From NCBI GenBank assembly GCA_965153455.1, contig OZ234493.1, positions 35,888,213 to 35,952,212 of the forward strand: a stretch of DNA of 64,000 nt, in the 5' to 3' direction. How positions within the stretch are numbered: the first letter of the stretch is position 1; each line of letters opens with the position of its first letter. The position numbers and the translations under genes were made by a program. The stretch comes from Sphagnum compactum (taxonomy: Eukaryota; Bryophyta; Sphagnopsida; Sphagnales). Positions 46,989-57,759 of this stretch are shown in pieces. A model generated the notes under the pieces. The model made no database searches and had not been told where the DNA came from. It was given only the letters and a program-made list of their open reading frames with translations.

Positions 46989-47355
46989 TACCTAATCTGG
47001 AAATATTGCTCAATGTCTGGGACAAAACTGCATCAAAAAAGATCTCCAAAATCAGGGAGTTGCTCTGCAAGAATTTTGCAGCTTTTTTTTTTCCTTTGAG
47101 TCAGCAAGAATAATTAATTCCCTGTTATGTTAATCCCAAACACCCAATGATGAAAAATCCCATAATGTGCGGTTTTTTTTATTAAAAAAATTTAAAATTT
47201 TAATTTATTAATTTTAATTTCAATAAATTTTAAGCACAAATATTGATACTTGGTGGGTCCCAATTATATGATGAGAACCGGATATTTGAATATCCTGGGA
47301 CCTGTGCAAAACAAAAGTAAGTAAGTAACTACTTCCAAAAAGGAAGGACACACAG

Positions 47356-47374
47356 CCCTAAACCCTAAACCCTA
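47356..47374 (+). repeat. Telomere-type (CCCTAAA) block 3
   Basis: Two and a half CCCTAAA units just upstream of a balanced-composition stretch (47380-48150). If that stretch is transcribed, the block could act as a telo-box. Confidence 0.85.
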
Positions 47375-48180
47375 CACACAACATGGAGTCCAAACCTGAT
47401 CTGGTAACCCTAGCTCTGGAGGTCTCTGGCAAGGCTTCATAAAATTTTTTGTCAACAATGAATGGCAGGCAGAAGCCACTTATTAGACTTTGTGAACTGA
47501 ATCCACCAAAGCACACAAAAATGGTTTTTAACCACCATTTTGTCCACCACCTTTTTTTGTGGCATGCAAAGTCCCTGGTAGTAGTAGGTCCCTTCTTCCC
47601 AGAGAGCCTCAACAACTTTGAACAAGAACAAACCGTCCACCACCGTCAGTAAGTCGGCTGGCTGGCTGCATGCACAACAAGCTTTGCAAATCCCAGCTTG
47701 CGATTCTCTCGTTGTCAAAAGAGCTGTGTTGGACCAGTGACAAAAAATAAACAACAACAAAAGAGGCAATTAATTAAACAATGGGTTTTTTGAAGCGAGA
47801 AAGTGCATTCTGGACAGCAGGTTTTGTTTGCATTAATTGGAGATACAACATAAAATAGCAGCAATGCATACAAAACAGTTCAGCTAGAACAGCAGCAATG
47901 TTGTTGATATCATGCAGCAGCATGCCTGCCTGCCTGCAAGCAAAAAAAATATTGTTGATTCATCAGTTGCAGTTGAGTCGGTGCTGGACTTTGAGGGAGA
48001 AGGAAGGATTCAAATGGGTTTTTGCTTCCAAGAACTTTTTGGCAACCAAAGCAGATGGCAAAATTATGAGTCAATCACTCTGCAACTGTCATGGACAAAT
48101 GAGCACTGCTTATAAGCCAGCTTTTATTATGTACATACATTGAAGAGTGCACACACGAAGAAACACGAGTTGGTCGGTGG
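47375..48180. other. Balanced-composition stretch, no gene assigned
   Basis: Overlapping ORFs on both strands (60-105 codons) lack recognisable domains. Composition differs from the AT-rich flanks, so a noncoding transcript or small exon is possible, but I cannot support one. Confidence 0.3.
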
Positions 48181-51179
48181 TGTTCACTGTGGAGAAGTTA
48201 CTTGACATCAAAATCCTTAAAACTTGATTTTTAAATAAAATTTTAAACTAAAATTGAACCCCTAACAAATATAATATCAATCATTCGACTATTTTGAAAT
48301 CCATATATGAAACTTGTTTTCTTGTGTGAAAACATGAGTTTCACTTTAAAAGTTCATAAAAAGGTTTTAATTTTGTAAGTTATGCATAGCAACCACCTAC
48401 ATTATATGCATACTCAAGTTAATGTTTTCAAATTAAGTCACTATTAAAAAAATTTGGCACGTAAACTAAAAATTAACCATTGCATTTATACTCACATCAC
48501 AAAAAATTGTTATTGTGACATGAAAAGTGATCCACCTAAGCTTGCATTGACCCTTTATTTATACATAAAAAATAATTTCTTCACTTTTATACAACTAATT
48601 TTCATGTTGTATAAATGTTGTATTACGTTACATTAATAATAATGTAATAAAAATAAAGTTGTAAGACATTAATATTGCTTTACATTCTCTACCATTTTAG
48701 GTGTTTAAGAATAATAATTCATTTAACTTATTCCTTTTATTTTCTTACAAGCATAAACTACAGGTATAAATAATGAAAATAAGAATTAATACAAGTGGAA
48801 TCATATTATTTAATTTTTAAAAATTTATGATTATAATTTTTTTAAAATTAACATTATATAACCTTGGATTCATCCAAAGCTTTCCTTTCCTTGGTCATGG
48901 GGTTCTAAAATCAATCTAATCAATTTCTTGATACTAAGATCAATATTGGTATGTATACCAAATCCATCAATATATCCACCCAACATAAAAAACAACCACC
49001 TTCCAATTCTCTTTCACATACATTCCAAAAAAAATCACATTCATTAAAAAAACAATTATGGGAAGGTTGAACTTTGAACCCAAGAGGGAATACTCGCCCT
49101 CATATGTAGCCATCTCCACCCATACCTCAATTATATGATATGGGTTTGGCAATCATACTAAAGGTTTTTATTCGTCTCCATCTCTTGAATGGTTGTCATT
49201 GTAGCATATAGTCTATGCTAGTGCTTTTGATGTATATGACGTTTCACAATGTGTGCACTAGTGTTGGGCAAACTTATGGTACTACCTTGTTTTATACTTG
49301 GTTATTGTGAATTTGAATAACATGGTCAATGACAATCCCAAAAAGGTTTGAAGTAAGACCTTCATGTTTATAGGAATACGTGAGGACTTGAATGTATAGG
49401 GGGTGGCGTTCTTGTGTGGGTGTAATGAACATGGCAAAGCCCAAGGGTGAGGGACATTTTCAAAATGCAAACTTGGACTTGGCTCAATTCAAACCTAATG
49501 TTAGTCAATTTTCTATTAGCTTTCATTTAACATTTAGGTTAGCATCTAACATATGATAACGTAACATTAAAATTAATATAACATGGCACCTATTATATAC
49601 ATCATTCACATCTATTATGAAAAAGTTGCACAATGTTGACTTATCAATGTCATAGGTAGCTTCCATTGTTGTCAATTCACACCTAAAAATGCAAGGTACA
49701 TCTCCTCCCCCTCAATTGCTTCACTCTCATCTTGCATTCCAATCCTCTTTAAACATCTTCTATGTTTTTGTTTCTTTGATCTTTACATGACATCTTATGT
49801 TTCTTATTTTCACGCAATGTAGTTCCTTTTAGCCTTCTAAAGTTGTTTGGTTTTCAAATTGATCATTTTCAACTCTTGTTACTTTTGTTTCTTCAATCAC
49901 TACACAACTTCTTCTATTTCTTGTTTCCATGAATTGTAGTTCATTTTAACTTTCTAGAGTTTAAATCAATTGTAACAAGATTTTTACTATTGTTTGTTTG
50001 ATTACTTGGTTTTATCAATGATTTTAGAATATTAAAACAATAACCTCTATATAGAAAGCTTCGTATAAAGGTTTGTTCAACATGGATAGGGGCACATGTA
50101 CTAGTATTCCTTTGTATCTTCTCAATGAGAAAAGTTACCTTTTAATTTCTTGGATTATGACTCCATTCAAAAAGAAGAGTCAACACATTATATTTCAGTT
50201 GCTTTATAATTAAAAGCACAAGTGTGGGTGTTTTAGTATCAAAAACATATTCAGAATTCTAAAAAAATAAATTGAAAGGAATTATTGGAGAAGTTCAAAT
50301 TCCATTTCTTTTGTTCCTAATGTGTTCATATGTGTTTGCATCTTACACAAAATGTTGGGGTCTAAAAATGAATATCACATTCAATGACTAATGTAGAGTA
50401 TTGACTTTGAGTCACAAGCAAATCCTCAATTACAAGGAGATTTTCAACTAATACATCCTATGCATTTAATTGATATTGAATCGACACAATATGGCATGGA
50501 AGGTCAAGAGTAATCCAAAGAATTACTTCCAAGGGAACTAACCATTTATCTTGGCAAGTAACAAATTGTGGCCACATGAGTTGAGTATTTTTCTTCCCCT
50601 ACCTTCTATTTTATCAATTCTAAAATGCACAATAATAGTTCAAGTGTCATTGTTCAACTCCAATTGAAGTTTAATAAAAAACTTGCATATAATTGTTCAT
50701 AGTATAATCTACATTGTCAATCATTTTGAGCGTATATTCTTTATCATTGAACTTGTAAATAGATCAATAAGGCTTTAACCTGTTGTTGAAAAGTTGTTAT
50801 GCATATTTATGTAGGGGTTCCAAATCTTGAATATTTATTAGCAGCATCTTGAATTTTGACATGTTGTTCGATGGTTGTTGTTGTTATACAAGTGTTACAA
50901 TCATGTTGGCATCGCTTCTATTAAACTCATCATGTTTGTGAGACTAGTATTTGCACTCATCAAGCCCAGTTAATGATGATTATTATTATAAATATTTAGT
51001 TAGTTGGATAGTCTATTAGTTAATTTTTAGTTTAGTTGTTAATTGATTAAATAAATTTTTATTAATTTAATTATTCTATAATTTATTAATTAATAGGTTA
51101 ATAATCTTATTAGTTAAGTAGTTAGCCAATTAATTAGCTAGTTAGTTAGTCACTTTAATTATATAATTCTCAAAAAATT
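48181..51179. other. AT-rich spacer, nothing recognised
   Basis: Within it, 49500-49700 has TAACATTTAGGTTAGCATC.TAAC and TCAATTCACACCTAAAAATGC, similar in words to the 33.0-kb MITE, perhaps an eroded relative. TTAGTTAG/TTAATTA low complexity fills 50990-51170. Confidence 0.4.
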
Positions 51180-51265
51180 AAAATGAGGATAAAAATATGG
51201 GATAAACTTTTTAGTTGCAAACTACTTGCAACTAAAAAGTTTATCCCATATTTTATCCTCATTTT
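51180..51265. repeat. Near-perfect hairpin, ~40-bp arms, 5-bp loop
   Basis: The left arm at 51180-51220 and right arm at 51226-51265 are reverse complements apart from one extra A. The arms contain GGATAAAATATGGG and TTTTTAGTTGCAA, so the tip reads TTTAGTTGCAAACTACTTGC. The right arm runs directly into dispersed repeat copy B. Confidence 0.93.
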
Positions 51266-51910
51266 CATTTTGAAAAGTATATAAATAAAGGGTTTTGCTT
51301 TACATTTTCATATTTAAAAACATGGGAATATGGGATGAGCTAATAAAAAAGGCTTAACAAAAAATAAAATATAAATATTCATGTACTTACACCTAATTAT
51401 TTACCTCCCTAACTTACCTACCTACCTTTCTACCTAGCTACCTAAGTAGATAGGTAAGTTGGTCCTATCTAGATAGGTGTTTAGCCTAGATGGGTAAGTA
51501 GTTCAACCCACCTATTTAAATATTGAGTTAATTTTATTTTGGATAAATTCAATTAATATGCCACATGGCAAATTTTTATTGCACCACATATCACAATCTA
51601 AAACCATCTAATCATAAAATTATAACGTTTTAGATACTTTCAAAATAAATTAAAATATTTTTAATTATTAAAAGTTGAAACATGTGGCAACACATAACTT
51701 GTTTCCAATGTTCACCAAAAAAATCACATCCTAGTTGCAAACGACAATACGAATATGATTAGTCAAAGGATGAAGGTGTATTTCATTGACTTTTTTTTTC
51801 ATCCAAACTTCCTTATCGTTTGTGACTAATGTCACATATGACTTGTCCAACATGATTATTAAAATTTTAGTTGCAAATGTCGCCTATAATTAAAAATTAG
51901 TTGTAGGGAC
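51266..51910 (+). repeat. Dispersed noncoding repeat, copy B
   Basis: Collinear with 15360-16150: ATGGGATGAGCTAAT, GGCTTAAC, a CTACCTACC/TAGATAGGTAAG zone (51410-51510), GCCACATGGCAAATTT, GTGGCAACACATAA, AGTCAAAGGATGAAGG, TTTGTGACTAATGTCACAT and GACTTGTCCAAC. The right end TTTTAGTTGCAAATG is inverted relative to the TTGCAACTAAAA at its left end. Confidence 0.78.
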
Positions 51911-52229
51911 CAATTACAAAATGGCCATTTTTTACTATTGTTTACATCATCTTCACATCATTGTCTTTTGCCATGTAATAGTCCAACTATTTTTGCAACA
52001 TCAACTCTTGTGTTTTTGACCACTCCTTTGCAATGTCAAGCTTGGTTTTGACCCTTTTTTTAATGAAACTTGTTGTATTTAAGTATGATGGAACCAACTA
52101 TCATTTAATTTTCTTTTTCTTGTTACATTTGCCACACTTCTATGAACTAAAGAATTTTTTTTAATGCATGTACTCCCAACTAATCAACAAGAATCTTGTC
52201 CTTTCCTGTTGATTAGAGGTAACTTTACT

Positions 52230-53110
52230 AGATTGGGTTGTGGGATTTGCAAGGGGGCAATGGGCCTTCTTGATTTGCAATTAATTGTTTTTGAATTGGT
52301 TGTTTTGGAGTTGGGAATGGTATTGTTGATTTGGTGTCTTTGCAACTTGTGGAAGGGGGCATGGGCATCCAATCCTTAGTATTTGCATTGAGGTTGATTG
52401 GATCTTTTGGTGTGAGATTGTCTATTAGTTTGTATATGGTACCCATGTCATCCATCAAATCTCTAATGTGAGGTGTCTAGAAATTGGGTCTACTACCCAA
52501 AAATTCATGCATTTTGACATACCAATGTGGCTAAACTAATAAGGTAAATGTAACGTTACTTATTCTTGAAGTTCAATGACCAATACTTTTCATTATGGCC
52601 CATTCTGGCATGTAATTGAATTTTTTAAAAAATTCACTTCTCAATGTTCCCCACTTGTCTTTGCAAGTGATTCTATTTTTCATATATTGGGAGTATCCTT
52701 AATGCACACATTCTTATGCATGTGTGATGAATGCATAAGAAGGTTGCATTAATCACACATGTAGCAACCTTCTCGCACTTCATGACTGTTGTTTGGAATT
52801 AATCATGAGGTCTACCTAGTCTAGAGCAACAATATGCTCTTGTCTCTTTGCTTCAATTAGTTTGAGAACTTTTGCATGCTCCTAATTCAGTTAGTGTGGT
52901 TTTTTGGATTACATTTCCAATGATATTGAATTTGGAGTTTGTTTCCTCTTGCCCTTGCTTGTTTTTCTTGTTGAAATGCCTTCATCATTGGGAGGTACCA
53001 ATCTTGAACAACACAATGAGACTTTAGTTCTAATTTGTATGTCTTTTGTGTTTGTGCAAAACTCTTTTAGCATTGAAACAAAATCATGAATGAAAGTTTG
53101 TAACAACAAG
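52230..53110 (-). pseudogene. Myb/SANT-like (trihelix-type) DNA-binding protein pseudogene, Harbinger-associated type
   Basis: On the reverse strand the remains run from a basic segment RKTSKGKRKQTPNSISLEM (about 52910-52965) to ITCKDKWGTLRSEFFKKFNY (about 52670-52615). After a frame change GHNEKYWSLNFKNK follows, then a further shift to VKMHEFLGSRPNF and TPHIRDLMDDM (about 52500-52445), and a Pro/Thr/Ser-rich tail (PMPPSTSCKDTKSTIPFPTP). The order CKDKW - YW - lP..f - flg.RP - PHIRDLMD fits the Myb/SANT-like proteins that accompany plant Harbinger transposons and related host genes. Several stops and frameshifts make it non-functional. A small inverted repeat (CTTATGCAT...ATGCATAAG, about 52712-52740) interrupts its middle. 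No Harbinger nuclease is visible nearby. Confidence 0.68.
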
Positions 53111-53701
53111 TCTAATGTATGTGTTTTGTGTTTGTGAAAAGTTCTTTTAGGATTAAAGCATAGTCATGAATGCAATATATATGAGACTTGAATGCAACAA
53201 GATTGGAATGCAAAGAATCTCAAGTGAAGTTCATCATACTACAAAAACATTATTGAACTTTGTTTTGCTCAACATTTTAGAAACATTTTTCATATTCATT
53301 TTGTGCTCCTCATGTTTCTTTCTTGTAAGAAATTACTATGGCATTATGCTACACTATGAAGTGACGAGGTGTGACGATGAAAGGGAGGTAGGGGGCAAAT
53401 AATGCATTAACATTTAATTATTCGATCATTTTCGATGATTTTACATAACATGAACTTTTAAATATAAAACGTAGGTAATCACCAAGATTTGGTAATAACA
53501 AATAACATGTCTAAGATTGACTTAACATGCACTACCTACAAGCCAACCACTTCAAATTTTAGGTTCAGTATTGGCCTATATATGAATGCCACGCTTTTTT
53601 TTACGTTACTTAACATTGAGTACTCAATCAATTATCATCAAGTGTGAATGGCCTCTTTATTGTGGGACCATCACCTTAACGCTTTACTAATCCTAAAACG
53701 C

Positions 53702-53763
53702 GAGGTGGACATTATCATGAACCAAAACATATGAGGTGGACATTATCATGAATCAAAACATAT
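53702..53763. repeat. 31-bp direct duplication
   Basis: GAGGTGGACATTATCATGAA followed by YCAAAACATAT occurs twice in immediate succession with one difference. Confidence 0.92.
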
Positions 53764-53989
53764 GAGGATCATGATGCATAGTAAGGGAAGGGCTTTTACA
53801 CCTATTATTTAAGTGTGGAAGTGTTCTTCCGTCTATGTAAAACATTCAGAGGTTTTTTTTCCCTTTTATGTTTGAAAGCACCACCTTACACAATTGAAGG
53901 ACCCTTCCATTAATCACGTGCATACCTTCCGCCATTCAAATGAAAAACCTATTATTTTTCTTGTTTTTCTATTTTCCATCATATATATA

Positions 53990-54220
53990 TTTTTTAGGAT
54001 TTTGGGATTGATAACCTACTTGGATGATAACCAGGTCATCCAAATAGGTTATTAACATCGAAATATTCAATGCTAGGTGAGTAGGTTATGTACCAGGTTA
54101 ACAAAATCAATACTCGACTGGTAAGTTATTGATACTTGGACCTAGGTGGGTTTTCTCACACAAGGACCAGTCTATATATTATAGTCGTAGCCTACCACCC
54201 GCCCACCCACCCACCCAACA
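53990..54220. repeat. AGGTTA/TAGGT island with CCCA run
   Basis: ATAACCTACTTGGATGATAA and its near reverse complement ATCCAAATAGGTTATTA form an imperfect inverted repeat at about 54010-54055. TAGGTGAGTAGGTTATG follows, and a (CCCA)n run lies at about 54200-54217. Confidence 0.6.
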
Positions 54221-55440
54221 TTGGTCCAGACTTCACTCCACTATATGGGTACATATTTGCATTACCATCAAGCTTCTCGAATGTAGATCTCTATCCCAAT
54301 GTTTTTTTTAGGCGAAATTTTGCCAAATTTAGACCTCAAAAATATGATTTTGACCTATTCAAAGGATTTCCCATGAAAAAACAGGTTCAAAATCACTAAA
54401 TTTTGGAAAGAATAAAAAAAAAAAACCAAATCACCATATTTTTATTATACGTTTTAGTAAGTAGTCAATAGTATAGAAATATTATGGCTTTTTTCTACTT
54501 TCATATCTAGTACGTAGCCAAATTCAATGGTTAATTGAATATATATTTTTAACTTGCAAAAATTTGTAACAAACATTATAATTTAACAAAAAAGGATTAA
54601 GAAATATTAGTTTTAATAAGAGTTTTTTACAATAAAATTTTTCACATCAAAAGAGACAACCATAATCAACAATCTTTTCCATGAAAACTTTCAATTTGTT
54701 TTAAATTCATAATGTTCAGACTAGATGACAAATAAACGTTCAATAATATACATTGTTTTACAATAATGTTAATGATTATGTTTTTTTTTAAGCTATAATT
54801 TTTTTTTTCCCATTAAAAATGTAGTCGAGCTAAATGTTATTTTTATCAATTTACAGAAATAAATTAGAAATTTAAAATTAATGAAAAATGATAAAATACT
54901 ATTAAACAAAGTGTTTTTTTTTTTTTACTTTTATAAAATTATTGGTGTACAATTACATAAAGACACAATTATGAATCAACTACATATTATGGTTTATATA
55001 ACTTGTCTTATTTTTAAGGCCCAATTTTTTTTTTTAAAAATTCAAAATGCACCCTAAGTGGTGATCATCCATAGGAAGATGTAGAATTTGTCACACACTA
55101 AAAACCAAATATAAAAAATGTGGCCATTTTTACTTTTTTCCCCCCTCACTTTTGGCAATTGGAAACCAATGTTATTTAGAATGTTTTTGACATGCACCAG
55201 AAAGTATATGAAAGAAAAAACAAAAAAAAAATCAATAAAAAATTACCCTTCTTACTTCCAGACCTTAGATCTTTATTTATTTAATATTTATTGGAAGGAT
55301 TTGAGTTATCTTTGAGACTCTGGGTATGCCTAGCCCCAGCTCTACAATTTGTATCTATAATTAACATATGAATTAAGGATAAATTAAGGACCTATATCAA
55401 ATTAAATTTAAAATATCGTTAAATTTAAAATAATTTATAT
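54221..55440. other. AT-rich spacer, nothing recognised
   Basis: T and A homopolymers (for example 54782-54789, 54914-54925, 55026-55035). Small ORFs are low complexity. Confidence 0.5.
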
Positions 55441-55443
55441 CAA

Positions 55444-55486
55444 ATAATTACCCAAGATTATATTAAATAATCTTGGGTAATTATAT
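55444..55486. repeat. Perfect 17-bp-arm hairpin
   Basis: TAATTACCCAAGATTAT and ATAATCTTGGGTAATTA are exact reverse complements separated by only a few bases. Flanking TCAAATAA copies sit outside on both sides. Confidence 0.9.
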
Positions 55487-55784
55487 TAGATCAAATAATT
55501 AGATCAAATAATTTGTATTATTTGTAGAGAAACCATAATATTAAATTGTATATTAAGGATTATAATTAATATATATCTATATAATTAATGAAAGATCAAT
55601 AAATAAATAAATAAACAAATAAACACCCTTATAACCTACTCTACCTAGAAAATATAACCAACGGTTCTCAAGGTGAGCGTTTGAGAATCGACCCTTATGC
55701 ATAATGGGTGATTATTATTCAAAATCAACTGAATCAATCAATACCCAAGGGTATTACTTTGATATTCAAATTGATAACCGGTAG

Positions 55785-55787
<3 letters not shown>

Positions 55788-55817
<30 letters not shown>
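55788..55817. repeat. (AT)n microsatellite
   Basis: About 14 AT dinucleotides between CCGGTAGGTCT and GATAACCTACC, themselves weakly inverted. Confidence 0.95.
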
Positions 55818-55819
<2 letters not shown>

Positions 55820-55842
55820 AACCTACCAGGCTGGTTATGAAG

Positions 55843-55914
55843 AAAAGCCATAACTGGCTAACACTGAAGAATACCAAAAGCCATAACTGGCTAAACACTG
55901 AAGAATACCAAAAG
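55843..55914. repeat. ~36-bp direct duplication
   Basis: AAAAGCCATAACTGGCTAA followed by (A)CACTGAAGAATACC is present twice in succession, differing by one inserted A. Confidence 0.92.
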
Positions 55915-56028
55915 GTAGGAATTCACCTCCCTCCCCTCCCCCATCTCCATTTAGTTGCAGTGATCTCTCAAGTGTCACGCAAGCAGCAGACTTGCAAAGC
56001 TACACACACAGAGATTGTGAGATTGTTA

Positions 56029-56179
56029 CACAGACACAATCTCACAACAACAACAACAACAACAACAAAGCTACAATGTTGTCTGCAATTCTAGAACTAA
56101 CAATAAAATAACATTGTTGTTGTTGTTGTGAGATTGTGTCTGTGCAGACAGGATTTTATTGTTAGTTCTAGAATTGCAG
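56029..56179. repeat. Interleaved inverted duplication A-B-A'-B'
   Basis: A (56029-56065, CACAGACACAATCTCACAAC then CAA repeats) has its reverse complement A' at 56111-56144. B (56083-56109, CTGCAATTCTAGAACTAACA then ATAAAAT) has its reverse complement B' at 56153-56179. Order is A, B, A', B', so the two stems cannot both form as nested hairpins; both together would be pseudoknot-like in RNA. Arms are nearly identical. Confidence 0.92.
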
Positions 56180-56663
56180 GCTTTTCATAAAAGGAACTGC
56201 TATCTATAACTGACAACTTGCAGCAAGAAGGTTCCCAGGCAGGCTAGGCTACTACCCATCCAGGACTGTTCTCATCTGGCTTTCATTTCATGATGTAGGC
56301 CTAGTGTGCAATTCAGAAGAGAAGGAAGGGGGTTCAAATGCTTCTTCTTGTGTAGGATTGATTGCCATGATGATCAGATCAGATCATGCTGGGGAAGGAA
56401 GGAAGAAGCCTCCAACCTTCTCACAAGAAGATGCTGCAACACCTAGGCTAGGCTACATACCAGCTGCCACAAGAAGCTTCAATGCTCCACTTTGCAGTCA
56501 TTTTTTCCCCTTCATTATAAGGGGGTTAAAAGGTAGTCCATTAGTTAGCTATATACCAACACACCAACTGCCAACAGCCCTGAATCTCCTGCATCTTTGG
56601 TCCCTAGCATGATCAATTGTTTTGCTCATAGTCAATGATAAATTCCTTGTCCCGTAACTAAGG

Positions 56664-56790
56664 CCCGCTTTACACTAGGAGTCAAGGCCAATGTTCAACT
56701 CAAATCAAGCATTCCTATTAATGCAAATGTTGAAATCAGCCCCCAAGGGCTTTACATTAGGAGTCAAGGCTGGAATGTAAAAAAAACTTT
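56664..56790. repeat. Short direct repeat, 82-bp spacing
   Basis: GCTTTACACTAGGAGTCAAG and GCTTTACATTAGGAGTCAAG lie at about 56667 and 56749, each followed by GC..AATG. Similar CCCCAAGG/TTTATTAA words continue to 56950. Possibly an eroded element end. Confidence 0.7.
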
Positions 56791-57560
56791 TCAATCTGCC
56801 CCAAGGTATTAATGAATGCTGAACTTTATGGCTGTGTATTATTGGCCCCAAGGCTGAAAAAGGAATACTATCGAATTTGGGAAGCCAATTTGGGGTCAAT
56901 GTTCCCACATTTATTAATATCTCGACATCAATGTTCTAGCATTTATTGGCTCTACCCATAGGGAAAAGATTATGCATCTGTGCAAGATTTGGACTTGGGG
57001 ATAAAAAATTTGCTCACTCATTGGCCGATGTGGAGATGACAAGTTTCATAGAATGAAAATTTTCACATGGATGTAATTTTCCATGTTTGGGTTGTAACCC
57101 TAAGTAGTTGAGTGTTGTAAGTTTTGATAACCATCGTACAAGCTGAAAGGATGTTCTTTTTCAACCAAGCTTGTTGAACTTCCTTTTGTGTCATCACCAC
57201 TTTGGTGACGAAATGCTTAATGGGTTATCAAAAATGCTAGTGGTATTAGTGCAATCCAAATGTAAGAGTTCATGTTGTACTTCATACTTTTACATGGCTT
57301 TGGAAGAATGTATTTGACTTTCATTGCTCACATCTCCCCTCATGTTGCTAACTTTTTGGTGGCCTTTGTGTGGTGGTAATCATTTCACTGCGCTTGTTTC
57401 GTGAGTTTGAAAATATTTTTGGGAATGAAGTGAGGCAAAAAAAAAAGGATTTATAAGAAAACAATGCTTGGGGTGTAGTTGGGGTGGATAGACAAAGGGG
57501 GCAAAGGAAAAAAAACACACAACAAAACAATCCAAAATTGATGATGCACATGTTGGGCAG

Positions 57561-57685
57561 CGGATGGAATGGCTGGATACTTGTCTAGTTATGTTGTTCT
57601 GGAGCTCCTTGCCTTAGCACATGCAATGGCAACAATGTTGAAGCTGCAACCTCAAGTCATTGCCCATGTCTTTCACAGTGACAAG
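57561..57685 (+). pseudogene. Exon-like fragment, about 41 codons, unknown protein
   Basis: After TTGGGCAG (acceptor-like) the frame DGMAGYLSSYVVLELLALAH continues AMATMLKLQPQVIAHVFHSD and meets a donor-like CAA|GTAAGC or, if read on, a TAA at 57686. Beyond that stop the same frame stays open for 23 codons. It is protein-like but unassigned. Confidence 0.25.
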
Positions 57686-57759
57686 TAAGCTTTCTTCATC
57701 CTTGCCTTGTTGTATGTGTTTACCACCCTCACCATCTATGATTCATCTTTCGTGTAGTT

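Noticed and set aside
46405-47374. Chromosome end
   Set aside because: Only two to three telomere-type units per block with ordinary sequence on both sides, so not a telomere.
54129-54399. ORF with PPAHPPTQ/PPTHPPN segment
   Set aside because: The proline-rich part is a (CCCA)n microsatellite in two overlapping frames; no domain.
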